Assembly (NCBI GenBank): GCA_028015205.1
Contig: CM051519.1
Coordinates: forward strand, 40,715,979 to 40,779,978
Reading direction: 5' to 3'
Origin: Mytilisepta virgata
Taxonomy: Eukaryota > Mollusca > Bivalvia > Mytilida > Mytilidae
DNA: 64,000 nt
Below the pieces are notes generated by a model. It was not told the DNA's origin, did not search any database, and saw only the letters and a list, made by a program, of their open reading frames with translations. Numbering within the stretch: the first letter of the stretch is position 1; each line of letters starts with the position of its first letter. The position numbers and the translations under genes are program-made. This document shows positions 1 to 15,100 of the stretch, in pieces.

Positions 1-152
1 AATGGAGAATGTTTTTGTTGCCATAAATATTGCCAAAAATAAACTATCTGTGATAAAAAAATCCAATTTGTTGACATTGGGGAAGGCCATTGTGACTTGT
101 GAAACCTATATAAACTGTATGTATATAAATTCATAAACTAATTTAAAAATAC
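1..152. other. CSE1L intron 16, left edge of window
   Basis: After the exon 16 donor (GT at 152-151 on the minus strand) the sequence is AT-rich intron. The next CSE1L exon, which should begin with residues like AIMRSF, is not present, so the gene continues beyond position 1. Confidence 0.6.
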
Positions 153-3100
153 CTTTCATTACATATTCATTTTCGGCTGATCCAGGATGATTTAAAGCTT
201 CTATTAATCCTGTTATCAGGTCTGTAGATAATACTTGTATATCAGCTAATGAAATCCTGAAATATAACATTACTACTCAAGTCAATGTATATCCAAGTTT
301 TACATCAGAGGCTTTCTACAAGAAGGAAATGATAAAAAATCTTCATTTGCAATACATAAATCATATAAAAATACCACTTTAAAAAGATTATAACTGTTTT
401 TACTACTTCAACATTTTATTCTTTTTGTGCTACCTGAAGATTTTTTGGTGAAGAAAAAACTGTTCAACTCAGAACGTCTCCTCTTTAAGATCAATTATAA
501 AAAAAATCTTGCCTAATCAACTCTCAATCTTTATAGAATGTTGGCAGAAACACATGAATTTTTTTCATGGCCTTATAAATATGCAATTCTTCAATTCATT
601 TATATCCTTTACATCAAAATTTTTCTTGTTACTTACGCTGGAGTCTTTCCATCTTGAGTTCGTACCATTAATAACCTTTCTATCGTATGTGCAGCATAAC
701 TGTGAACAACTAAACTATTAGCTTTCAATAACTTTATCAAACACGGTAAACTGGCAACTAAGGCTTCCTTAGGTAACTACAAGGGTAAAACAACAAAACA
801 TTTACTACATATAATAAAGAATCATCTAAATACTTTTATATATTATTATTCTGTAAATAATTTAAAATAAGAAATGAGCTGTCAATTTGACGGCAAACCC
901 TTCATTATGTTTAGAACTGCCTGCCATACATTTGCCAAGCTAAATAACCCAATTTTACATTAGAAATCCAGTTAAAAATTGCTTCAAAGCAGTAAAGATA
1001 TAAGTCAGAGCAAAGACTATATATAATATTCTTCTTTATCAATCATTTCTTTGTATGTATAATCTGAGCATGTTACATAGCATTAATGACTCAGAAAATA
1101 ACCATTTTGTGTGGTCTGTTGTTGTCTCGTAGAATGTCATGTGGACAGCTCATCATAGCAGACTGTGATATGTTTTATTTAACCACATCATCAGTCACTA
1201 TGATGAACCAACCACAAACAACTTCTTTCTTTCGTAAATAATTAGTACCAGGTCATAACTTTATTTCAGAGTCTTATTTTTTCTCATTACTTAATCTACA
1301 ACCTATTTTCTCACAACTTCAATCTTAAGTCATTTTCTTGCACATAAAGTTTTTGTCTTATATTTTCACAACTATAATATATTGCTTGTCCACTGTGGAA
1401 TTGCTGAAATTCTTATTTCTCAGTTTTGCAACTTTCAACAAAAACAAAATAGAGTGCAATCAGATCCCCAGGGTTGTTAATGAAAAGGCATTCTTTCTAT
1501 ATACATGTATCTGAACACATCCATATGTACTTCATGAGTCTAGATCCAATTGAATTGTAGCTAATTAGCTGGAAGCAGCATTCACTTAAAAATAAAACAT
1601 TGTGCTGTCTTAACAACATTTATACCAGTTGTACAACGTGTAGGCTAGACTCCAATCTAAGACATCAAATGTTACTTGACACAAGTACATATATCAGGAA
1701 ATCTACTAACCTGACTTCTAAATACCATCAGAAACTTTATAGCATCTGCTTTTAATACCGGATTCAAATTAACTGAAATATAAATATTCAAAATAAATAA
1801 AAAATTTCTGATAGGAAAGCCATATTCATATTGTATATCTCTGACATTGTGGTTATAGAATATAATGCATTGTGGCTGAGTTAATTAATCACCTTCAAGT
1901 AAGTTCAAAAGTTTGTTGAATTTCTAATCTGTATGAAAATAAAATACTTTCTACGAGTTTCCAAAATATAAACATATTTAATTCTTATCAGAAAGTAATT
2001 TCTGGCAAGAAGACACTCAAAGCAATTATTCAGAAGGGCAATATGCATACAATGTTATCTAAGGATCAATAATAAGATTCTGATTGTCAAATATCTCAAT
2101 ATTTGCATCAACTGCACAGTTTTTTAAAGTATTTTCCCCAAGAAGTCTTTAGAGTTTATTAAATTCTGTAAGCATTTATTAACATAAAATAATAAACCAT
2201 ACCATCAGGAGATTGTAAGTCAGGAACAACTTGAGTTGTAAAGAATTCTCCAGAGTTCACTAACCCACTAGAAGATGTGATACCAAGCTGTAATCAAAAG
2301 AATAGTAAAATGAAGTTTCTATAGTTTGGTATTTCACTTGAAACATTGACAAAAATGTGCTAAAATATGACATTTGCTGTTTATTATTTCCTTTTCTTGT
2401 AATACAAATTCTTGTAATCAAATAATGTTCAGGCTTTATTTCCTTTTTGTTATCACAACCAAAGCCTTCATACTCTGTGTACAAAAAAATTTAAAATTCA
2501 GAGTTCATTTTAATTTTGAGTTTTTTGTGAGAGTTAACTTTTACCTGTTGGTGATTTTTTATGTATGGTCTCCTGCACTTTTGAGTTTAGGGACTGTAGA
2601 TTTATTCTTGCAAGGATGCTCCGAGCATTTTTAAGGCATCCTCAGAGCTTTTTCCAAAGGCTCTTCTCAGCAGTTAATGTAATATCAGTTCTCATATTTC
2701 ACTGATAACAGCAGATACTGTCAATCATTTTTTACAAGTGCAATTAAAATAAAAACAGCGCATATAAATTGACTAATGGAGCATGCTCTATAAACATGTT
2801 TTAACACATTGATTTGAGATGAAATAATCACCATATCTGATGAAGGTTATCAGAGTTCATTAACACTAGTACACAATGGTTTTGAATATTTCTTCATTAT
2901 ATGCAGTCAGATAATTTATCTTCATAATAAATGTGATGCAAGAACAATTATTCAAAGTGTTTCAAAATACACAAAAATAATGAAATAAAATCCAGTGTGT
3001 TCTGATTATATTAATTAAATAAGTCAAGGATTAGAAGTATTAAAGATTGAATAAATACTGTAGGTTTAAAGTCTAAAAATACCTTATTAATTTAATAATT

Positions 3101-6100
3101 AATTATTCATTTATAAGCAGAATATAATATGATTCAGAAAAACATTTTTTTCATCTTATATTATTAATTACTTGTAATTTATCTTAGTTTTTAATATTAT
3201 TAATATATCCAAGATTGTTTTTCATGATAATTGCCAAATGATTTGATACAAATATTCAGTTGAAAGATCAGTCCATTTAAATCTACAGGTGTCAAGAATC
3301 TCAGAGCATCCTCGGTAATATGCTCTAAATTTTGATATGAAAATCTTGAAGTACTGGTAATAATAAAGAAGATATTCAAGAATTCTGATTTTTTTTTGTC
3401 ATTCTAGAAAAAGACTAGTTTATTTAATTTCATCAGTAAATCAGATATTATCTAATAAGTCTTTAATTCTACAAGATTTAATACCAATGCCACTTTTGAC
3501 CCCTATTGCAATTATGGTTTATTCTCAATGTTAATACCTTGGTGTATATTTCTAATACAATGTATATATGGATGAAATATGCTTTTATCATTGCCAACTG
3601 AAATTTTATTTTATATATTTAAATACTTGAATATTAAGTGCCTTTCACATATACGACAAGTGTGCAAGTTATTTAATCAAATTGCATTCTGTCAGGAAAC
3701 ACTGCAAGATTTCCAAGTTATAGAAACAAATTTATCAGATAGTGAATTTTGTAGAATCTGTGAATTTGTTCAGAGAATCAAAGTATTAAGTTTATTTAAA
3801 TGTACTGCTATCAATGGTTCATTCATAAATTACAAAAACATTCAGGAAAAAAATATTGGATTAAACTAGTCTTAATTTTGGCTTTTACCAATACTGATGA
3901 CAATTCCTTACATGAGATTTTAAGTACTACCAAAAAACTTTGATTATTACACATACATAATTGTCCAAAGTTGACAGACAGATCAGCCAGTATTATCTCC
4001 AGCCTTACTGAATTGGAAGATCTCAGCATTGGTCATATTAATTCATCCATTCAACAAACAATTTCTTTTGATACTGTATTAGAAATAGTGACAAACTGCA
4101 AAAATCTAAAAAGATTAGATATTTCTGGTGGTATGACTTTATTGCATGAAGAGTTTGGAAAAAGTTTCATAAAATTTTACTATCTTTTTTTTTTAAATAA
4201 TTCAAATCTTTTAGTTTAGAAAAAATCTTTCAAATCAGAACTTGGAAATAAAATTCTTGAATTTTTTATGCAGGACAGAAATTTGAACTTAACATGTGAG
4301 ATCATCAGGGAATTCCCAGTGAAAATTTGAACTAATTATGTTTAGAGCTTTAAGAAATCCAAGGTCTTGGAATGTTTATTAATAAATGATAAGGTCAGAA
4401 GACAGTATTGAGGTTTATAAAAGAATACTGTCTACCAAAATGGGGTTAATTATAATCTTCAAAATAGTTTATATTTTAAATGAATTTTTAAAATTACAGA
4501 GATCTGGTCTGTATAAATTTGTTTCACATCTGAATTTTTGTAATCCAGATTCTTTTCAAATCTACATTGTAACTATAAACAAATATAAACTAATTTCAAC
4601 TTTATTAAAAGTAATTGTTTGTTATATTCTTTGATTCAATCAGTATTATTTTGTGTATTTGTAACATATCTTCATTTCTTGTGATTTTTATTGACCCCCA
4701 CTTTGGCAGACAATATGCCTTTAAGATGCAAAATTGACCTGAAAATGATAGTTGAGACAGATCAGATGTATTTGTAACATAACAACTCGATTAAATACAT
4801 GTATTATGATTTGTAAAATATAAAATAAACAATAGATTGTAGAATTTGATTAAGTTGTATAAATATGAAAATAAAACGGTGTATGGGTCAATGAGACAAC
4901 ATATAATAGAAGATGGCAATAAACTGGTCATTGTGTGGTCATCAACAATCAGCAACAGCCCACACCACATCCCAAACACTAACTGGCCCCAGGAAATTAA
5001 GTCAAAACCAACCAATCATCAGAATTACCATACTATAATACTTTACCCCATATCTCCTACTAGTTATATGTGTGGATTCTGTGTCAAAGAACTTGGCTAC
5101 CATATCCTAATACCTATATTTGACTTCAACAAGTATAAAAAATTGGTGCCTATGTCTGCCCATGATATTTGTGGTGCATTTCTAAATTCTATGACCACCA
5201 GCATTTTTGAAATATGATACAATTAGTAAGCGGATACTCATAACTATGTATTAAAGCCTCAAAAAGGTCACCAAAGCTTATTCCTTTTACATCTGGAATT
5301 TATTCTAAAATATTATTTACTAGTACCTATCAAATTGCAGGGGGGGAGGGGGGGGGGTGGGGGTAGATAGGATGTGAAATGTTTGAATTCCATGAACCAA
5401 ATGTTTTCTATTTTAAATCCACATAATGGAAAAAGGTACAAACTGACACAGAAAGAAGGAAATTTGAAATTGTATTAAAACAAAATATCAAATTTTGTTT
5501 GACTGTTAGTTGCATACATAAAGTAAACAGTGTTAAAAAGAAATAAAAGTAAAATAAACCATAAAAGATCTGCATAAATGTACAATAAATTAGCTTATGA
5601 ATTAAAAAACAATCATCAGCTTTGAGAAAAGTTTTTTGTGTTATAGGGGTAAATACTGATATTGAAATTAAAGTTTTTTTAAACTTGCACAGATATCTGA
5701 TATCTGATTAATCAATATCATGAAAAAAAATATTCATAGAATGACAAAAGCATCATAATAATATTTTTCTTATTATTTAAAGATTTTTCTTTCAATATTT
5801 GAGCATAACTGAGAATGCTCCAAGATTTATTTATACACCTCTAAATTTAAATGGAATGACCTCAAAACTAATTTCATCTGAATTATAAATATATTTTTTG
5901 GCATGTTTTTTGCCTTAATTATTGTGGGAGTGTATGCTCTAAATGTTTATAATAAGAAGTGAATATTTGAAACTATTAAAATTACATGTACAAATGTTTT
6001 AATGAGAGATGAATCATATTTTATAAATTTAACCTGCATGATATGTTCTGTTTACATTTAAAATGAATTACCAGTATTAAATGAATAATATATTTTTACA

Positions 6101-9100
6101 TTTTAAAGCTACAGTATTTATTCAATCTTTACTTCTATGAACAAATTCACAGATTGTACAAAATCTGATGAAATTGTTTCTATAACTTGGAAATCTTGCA
6201 GTGTTTCCTGACAGAATGCAATTTGATTAAATAACTTGCACACTTGTCGTATATGTGAAAGGCTCTTAATATTCAAGTATTTAAATATATGAAATAAAAT
6301 TTCAGTTGGCAATGATAAAAGCATATTTCATCCATATATACATTGTATTAGAAATATACACCAAGGTATTAGCATTGAGAATAAACCATAATTGCAATAG
6401 GGGTCAAAAGTGGCATTGGTATTAAATCTTGTAGAATTAAAGACTTATTAGATAATATCTGATTTACTGATGAAATTAAATAAACTAGTCTTTTTCTAGA
6501 ATGACAAAAAAAATCAGAATTCTTGAATATCTTCTTTATTATTACCAGTACTTCAAGATTTTCATATCAAAATTTAGAGCATATTACCGAGGATGCTCTG
6601 AGATTCTTGACACCTGTAGATTTAAATAGACTGATCTTTCAACTGAATATTTGTATCAAATCATTTGGCAATTATCATGAAAAACAATCTTGGATATATT
6701 AATAATATTAAAAACTAAGATAAATTACAAGTAATTAATAATATAAGATGAAAAAAATGTTTTTCTGAATCATATTATATTCTGCTTATAAATGAATAAT
6801 TAATTATTAAATTAATAAGGTATTTTTAGACTTTAAACCTACAGTATTTATTCAATCTTTAATACTTCTAATCCTTGACTTATTTAATTAATATAATCAG
6901 AACACACAGGATTTTATTTCATTATTTTTGTGTATTTTGAAACACTTTGAATAATTGTTCTTTCATCACATTTATTATGAAGATAAATTATCTGACTGCA
7001 TATAATGAAGAAATATTCAAAACCGTTTTGTACTAGTGTTAATGAACTCTGATAACCTTCATCAGATATGGTGATTAATTCATCTCAAATCAATGTATTA
7101 AAACAGATGTTTATAGAGCATGCTCCATTAGTCAATTTATATGCTCTGTTTTTATTTTAATTGCACTTGTAAAAAATGATTGACAGTATCTGCTGTTATC
7201 AGTGAAATATGAGAACTGATATTACATTAACTGCTGAGAAGAGCCTTTGGAAAAAGCTCTGAGGATGCCCTAAAAATGCTCGGAGCATCCTTGCAAGAAT
7301 AAATCTACAGTCCCTTAATATCTACCAATTATGTTTTCATTTTTCATTTTCCAAGTTTAAGCTTAAGCTGACCGGGAAGCAGTATGTGTAACCTAAGTCC
7401 TTCCCAGTTTCAACAGCCAGTAAAGCCTTAATCAAGTTCGTAACTTTAACTAACGAGTAAGTCGTACGCGTTATATTAACTTCAGCTTCCAAACAAGCTT
7501 CGTGTTCTACTTACTTTCTGAGTTTGAGCTTTTGCTGCCAGAGAAGTTATAAGATAGTATGCAACATCTTTGGATTTCCAACTGGTTGGATTTTTACCAT
7601 ACTCCTGAAATGGCAATATAAACAATCCTATAAATTACATATTTCTCCATTAAAATAATTTTTTGCCTGTAGAACTTCCCCCATTGAGAATGCTCATCAT
7701 GACTGTTAATGAGCAGCAAGCAATTCATTTTATTTGTTTACATTAAGCAGAACAATATAACTTGTGTAGATACAGTAAAAGGCTAACAATATCAGGGTTG
7801 AAAGGTCATATAATAATTTTTTATTAGTAAATTTTTGCCATGTCATATAAAATTCACCATACAATCCATTTTTACGTTTGCTGGAAATAACAGCCACCAC
7901 TTGCAAGATGAAAATCAAGAAATACAGAAATTAACGACAAATAATGTTTTAGGTCAATACTGTTTGACGACTTGAATGGAGGCTACAGAACTGAATAACA
8001 TGTGAAATGTTTATGAATTGATTTGATGTTAAATGTATTTTTCATTTTGCTAATAAAATGTTTAGGACTGGTCAGATGCCGTTAACTTGAATGTGTAGAA
8101 CCTGCAAGGTAATTGGAAATATAAGTTCTTTTATTTGGCTTTAAGTACATTTTTTAGATGGGTTTTATCCGGTTAGCTGCTCAAAATTGTCAACTGTACC
8201 TCTAAAAGTCCCTGTACATATTTGGAGAAATTCTGTATCACAGGTCCTTCAAATGATTTACTAAGTGCCTGTACAAGATCGCAGGCTGACCTTCTTCTAG
8301 TGTCCACATCTGGAAAAGATTGTATGCAAGAAATCAATACATGATATTCTATTTCTTTTGTTTATCTAAATAACATCACAGTTTATATGTGACACATATT
8401 TTATAAATCTTTTATGTTGTATTCTATTTCTAATATACTTCCATCTAAAACCACTTGAGAAATTTATTCTATTCTCCAAAGGTGGAATTTTTAAGAAAAA
8501 GATATCTCGCATTCTTTTTTGATAAATCTGACTTCCCCATAAACATTTTTGGGGAATATTATCAGTACTTAAGTAGTAGAATGAAAAACTGTTATTCCAT
8601 CAAAATACATGTATCAGGATATTCAAATAGCCATTTACATCTTTTTTTTTTATCAAAGTAAGGCCAGCATAATTTATTTGTGTGTAATGAGATCTTTATC
8701 TATAGTTAAGTATGATAAATGAAGGATATATGGTTACAATTTACCATATCATGTCAGCCATTAATTTTCAAAGATTTAAGATTAAAATAAGTTACCTTTC
8801 ATACAACATACCTGAACCTTCTATGTCTCTTCTTATATATTCGTCTGGATTATCTTCAAATAATTCTTCATCTGCATCTATTAATAATAGGAATGAGAAA
8901 ATAAGTAATTTAGTTATGAAATGTTAAATGCCCCCTTAAAACACTTTAAGCTGGGAATACAACATTTCAAAACCTTTAAACCTTACATACCAACTGAGTA
9001 TTCAATACAGCAATCGTGTAAAAATTTAACCTAAATACAAATGTTTACATATATGGTTATGCTGATAAATACTCAATGCTACAAAATGAGTACATAAGTT

Positions 9101-12100
9101 TTCATGTCACTGCCATTTGAAGTTTCAGCATATTGTTTAACAGGCATGTGCCATTTTGTAATTTTGAAATACAACAGCTTTTTCACTCTTTTATGTACGT
9201 ACTGAGCTAACTTTTGGTCAAAAGGCTTCATAATTAAGATGTATAATGATGAAATTTTTTTTGCATTATTGGTAGTTTCCATAAAACTGTCGTTTATATA
9301 CATTGATTCATCTGGATGAAAGGAAATTCATGTCATGCAGAGTTTCATTCAAGCTCTCTTCTAATACACACGATCTGCCTAAGACATATCCACTTACCTC
9401 TGAACTGCATGTTCGGGACTATGACTTTTTCACAGATACTGGCCAATGTACTGGGATCCTCAAACAGACTTTTATATGATGGTCTTTCTGCTACAGAGGC
9501 TAAAAACTGAATGGCATTACTTACTAACTGTAACAGAAATATAATGTTTTTTGTTTTAATGTGAAAATCTGGATAGCATTACTAACAAACTACGGAAAAT
9601 TTATTACACATATCTGAGAGAACAAATAATTTGTCACCATTCCAAACAATAGATAGAACTATGTGCTATCTAAAATGTCACACAAAACCATTTGAACTAC
9701 ATTTCTACTTTAAAGTGACTTTAAAATTCAACACTGAAACTACAGGAAATCAGATGTACTGTACATCAATGAATGGACGTACACTTTCTTTTTTTTTTTT
9801 TTTAACTATAACTACATCAGCAAACAGTCTTAAACCAAGAGACTGGTACATACCATATCATATTTAATTTCCTGTCCAGTAGAAACTAAGAGATTCCAGA
9901 TGGCTGTGACAAAGCTCGGTAACTGAGGTGAGAATTCTTCGTCATATTTCTGAGCATACAATGCAACATTATCACAGATCTGAGACTTGACTTCTTCTAA
10001 TAAACCTGCTTCTTCTTCATCCTGCATAAAAGAAAATTGATTGGTTGTTTAACACGGCGACATAATAGGAAAGTAATTTTTCTACTTAGTAATTCATCTG
10101 AAATACATGTACTAATAAAACATTTCAAAGCGATGTGCAACTGTTTAAAAATTCCGTTCTAAAAACCTGTTCCATTCAACAACAAAAAAAAAGATGTTCT
10201 TAGTTTTTGTGAAAATGAATGCTTTTTCAAAAATACATTTCAATTATCAAAAATACACGATAAAAAAAAAAAATATTTGTGAATATTTAAAGATATAATA
10301 AAGTTCAATGTAATAACCTTTTATGAACTCTTAATATAACTTACTTGTGTTTTAAGAAGCTTATTATCTGCAGTCAACAAGGTAAGAAAATGGTTCATCC
10401 ATATCCCCATATTATCTTCAAAGTACTCAGGTAAGTCCTGCAAAACAACAATAATTATGCCTTGTTTGATGTAACCTGGAAACTTTCTTATGAGTACTTT
10501 ATACTTTTTTGTTCACAAGACTACTGAAGCTAATATTTAAAGTAGTTCAGTTACATGTTCCATACTGGGAAGCAGATTCATACCTCCCTGTCAAATTAAC
10601 ATATCAAACACAAACGTGCTGACAGATTTCACTTGCTTACAAAAGAGGTGCTTATCCCTCACGACTTGTGTCAAGTATTCCAGCGGTGAGTCGTCAGTAT
10701 GAAACAAGAACATAATGGGAAACTTCCAGTTATTACACACCTTTTTTATATGACTGAAGAACTCATGGTTATATGAATAAGCAATGACTGGTCAATTTCC
10801 CTATTCAGCTTTTTCACTATTTCGTGTAGGTACTTAGCTAATTTTTGGTGAAAAGGTTAGTTCAGCTCTAGTCTGCATTTTATTATAGTTTACAAACTTC
10901 TGATGAAATATAAGTTATAAAATTGTTTTTTGTGTTATTGATGGGGCCGGGTTCCCGATTTAAATAATTTGACAAAAACTGTGCACATTAAATAATGATC
11001 GTTTCTGTTAAGAAGCTTCTTTCTAGCACAGATTGTTCAATTTCAGAAAGGACTGCTATTTTCTTTGGCTCTGCAGGTACCTGTAAATCCATAGTGCGTA
11101 TTTTCAACCTTAAATACATGAAAAATACGGACAATCCCTACATGTAACCAGCTCTGTAATAACAATACAAAATACAACTTGAAGTTAATCTAAATCTAGT
11201 TTCAATTCTTACCTGAAAATTTAAACTATAAAATATTTTACAGATAAGTACTATAGAACTAAAGATAACTTTGAGAGCAACAGGGTCCTCTGCATGTGTC
11301 TTTGCAAGTTCCATTGTAGCCTGCAAAGAAAGAATGATAATTACAAATGATGCATAATAAATTTTTGACTTTTTGCTTTATTAGGATTTGACTCCACTTT
11401 CAGCCATTGCCTGGAATCTAGTTAACTGGTGGAGGAAGCTGGAGTACAGGGTGAGAACCATCGATCCAGGGCAGGAAAACCAGCAATCCTTATCAATTAA
11501 GATCAGAGTCAAACACACCTCACCATGAGCTGGTATTCAAACTTATGAACTCAGTTTTGACAGGATAGTGATCATTAATAATTACTAAAACTACAGTAAG
11601 GTCAGTGTGACACTGATTTTCCACACTCAATGGATACCACTTAAAATTCCTTAGGTTTCCTTCTCCACTAAAAATTGGTGGTATCCACCAACTCAAATCC
11701 ATGCAAACCATTAAACAATTGATTTTTCTTTCTACTCAAAATCCTTCAATTTTTAGTGGAAACCTGTGGAAAGGATTAACCCACTGAACCACATTATATG
11801 ATGCTAATAAAAATATGTATGTTTTCTGAAAAACCAGTGTATTTATCATGTATATTGTATGAAATTATACAAAAATATTTCACTTTTAATTTGTCTTCTT
11901 CCCAAACATACTGATTGTTCTGTACCTAGACCACATTGTCCCCAGTTACACTAACAGGGTACCACTTGTGCATATAATGACAAATATTTCAATGTTTACC
12001 TTTCAGATTTTCCAGTTACTTTACTTTCATCTAAAAAACTAATCAATATTTTCAAAAATGCAGATGTTTAAAAGAAATAAGTAAAGTCAAGAAATACCAA

Positions 12101-15100
12101 ATGGATATTCTAAGGAGGGAAAAATCGAAACAACTGACAAACACCAGAGAACAACGAAGACAAGACCAAAACAATACACGCATTACAATTAAAAAACTAA
12201 AAACATATGAACAACATGGATCCCACCAAAAAAAACGGGGGTAGACTCAGGTGCTCTGCTGCCCATGTCAAATCTGGTATGAGGAAGGGATAACATCAAT
12301 GGAACAGGTCCATTTTCATTTGGAAAATTGTTTTTTCATACCTTTGAACCAAGTCATGATGACGTTCATAAAACTAATAAGGATGACTCCAACTCTGGAG
12401 CGACTTTTCTGTCAGGAGCCGGCCTCTGTCCAGGAAGTTAATGTATATGTCACAAGCTCTGGAATAACGTATGAGTTGTGAAATATATACTCCATACACC
12501 GGCGCTTCTGGAATATTGCCACTCAAAAATGGAAAGTTGACGATTGGAAAGTCAAAGTCAAGTCATCCGGTTTGTTGTAAAGTTTTGTATTCAACCTGGC
12601 TCTGCTGTCAATTTCGAGGTGAAGGTCAAGATAAGATGAAGTGTTTGTGGTATCCTTAATTTCGAGCTCATTGGAATAGATGGGATGTAAGAAATTCCCA
12701 AAACGGGACTTAAAATAACTTACATTAAATAGTTCTGTAAAAGGCTGTGCAAAATTTTCCAAAACAAACTTAATTTCTGCCCATAACTGCTGAGATTTAA
12801 ATTCATGTCGGTATCTGAAAATAATATGGTTAAACATAGAGCAGCAGTAGATAAAATATTCTATGAGAATAGTGCAAACAGCTGTTTTTGCTTATCTCAA
12901 GAGACTCACTTATGATTTTTATGTTCTTTCCAACATTTTCATTTGCCACCTGATGGAAATTGTTGAATTATTCAAAATTGAGGCAAACTTGAAAATTTAA
13001 ACCACCTTTAGCATTTCAAACTTTTCAGCCCCCTCACTACAATTTCTGTCCTTTAAAACTGGCCAAACAACCAAAATTCTACTGTATGATATCTTTAAAA
13101 ATGCAAATATTTCACAATAACATTTTAAAATCTGACCTTTTAAATAAAGAATGAGCTGTTATCAATATTCCATTGATGACATGAAAGTCGCCTGTCTGGA
13201 ACTTCTGTACCATTTCATGCAACAGGTCTTGCCACTTGTCTGGAAAATCTTCTCGTCCAATTATACTTATAGCATCGCTTAACTTAAAAAACAATACTGT
13301 ACTCACTAACATAGACATAATTAAAAATAAGTAATTACCATACATAAGGCATTTCAATATCAATACATTAATGACAAATTTCAACTGTAGAATTCAGAAG
13401 TGCAATGAATGTTTCTATGCAATTTTATTAAGTATAATCTGGGCATCATAAAGTAATGTTATTACATGCATTTACTTGCGGTGCTGGTATATAAAATTTC
13501 ATGTAGTCTCTGAGTGGGAGGTGGGGGGGGGGGGGGGTGTGGTGTCGGGCAGTACTTTCTAATTCCCAAGAAAAACATTTATTTAACCCCAATCCCCCAA
13601 AAATATTATACCAACAGCCAATGCATTTAAAATTTCAGCAACTGAGGACTAAATTATTTCCACACCCCGACGGAATTTTATTTTCCAATAGGCCCACCAC
13701 CAATGGTAACAAAATCAAACTGATCCCCAGGACCAACAGAATATTCCTCTGGGATGTAGATTTAAATGGAACAGTAGAGATAAGTACCTGTTTCTGTATC
13801 TGATCAGGACTTTTTAACATTAATCCAACTATCTGTTGTTTTATCATAGTTCTGTCATTGGCATGGATTTTATCTCCCCCATCTTCTGTCTGCAAATAAA
13901 TTATAAAAAAGATAAAATGACAAGATTCTGTTATCTTGATTTCTGTTTGTTAGATTTAAAATGATTATGAAATTTTTTCTGGTTCCAAAACATCAAATTA
14001 ATACTGACATTTTGTGGACAAATATCAGTTGTGTTTTCCGATAAAATAAACTTAAAACTAGAAAATGTGTCTATAAGACAGGGAAGCCCCGCCCTAAAAA
14101 CAATATAGAATTCTGAAAATCGAACCTAAACGCAAAACTTAACCAAAGTCACTGAAGTATGAAATGTAGGTCTTAGCAACCCAAGTGTTACTGAACTGCT
14201 TTGTACTATACAAGAGGACTGTAGCAGTAAAATATCATTGATATATTACTATAGGTTTTTGAGAAATGAACCTAAATGCAAAACGTAACCAGTCACTGAA
14301 GCATGAAATATAGGTCATAGCAACCCAAGTGTTGCTGAACTGCGTTGTACTATACAAGAGGACTGTAGTGGTGAAATATCATTGATATATTACTAAAGGT
14401 TTTCTGAGAAATGAACCTAAATGCAAAACTTAACCAAAGTCACTGAAGCATGAAATGTAGGTCATAGCGACCCAAGTGTTGCTGAATTGCATTTACTATA
14501 CAAGAGGACTGTAGTGGTGAAATATCATTGATATATTACTATAGGTTTTTGAGAAAAAAACCTAAATGCAAAACCTAACCAAAGTCACTGAAGCATGAAA
14601 TGTAGGTCATAGCGACCCAAGTGTTGCTGAACTGTGTTGTACTATACAAGAGGACTGTAGTGGTGAAATATCATTGATATATTTCTATAGGATTCTGAGA
14701 AATGGAGCTAAACGCAAAACTTAACTGAATCGGGATGTACGTACAAGGGTAAGTCTACATTCCCCAGCCTCATTCGTGGCGGGGCATGATATTATTTCTC
14801 GAGAAATAATTTTTTTTTACATTTTTAGACCTCGCCAACATCTCATGCATCATATATTTTCTTTAAACCAACCAATATCTATATTTTATGACAAAATAAA
14901 AGAGCAATTATCAGGGTTCTCGCTAAGGCGCGTACATGCGTCCTGGATGCATCATCCTTCAAACTCATGCGTCCCTGGGACGCATGTAGATCTAATCAGC
15001 TGCATCTGAAGACCGTTATTTTCATTAAAAATCTCGAGCCACCATTTTTTTGTTTTCTTGGAGATCAAAGGGGGGAAGGGAAAGAAACGACAAAAAGTAA

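Noticed and set aside
1..47. A further CSE1L exon at the left edge (acceptor-like CACAG in reverse)
   Set aside because: Its translation does not resemble the expected AIMRSFSLLQE segment.
12251..12659. Two plus-strand frames at 12251-12659 as genes
   Set aside because: They are antisense to the reverse-transcriptase-like frame, which explains the conservation.
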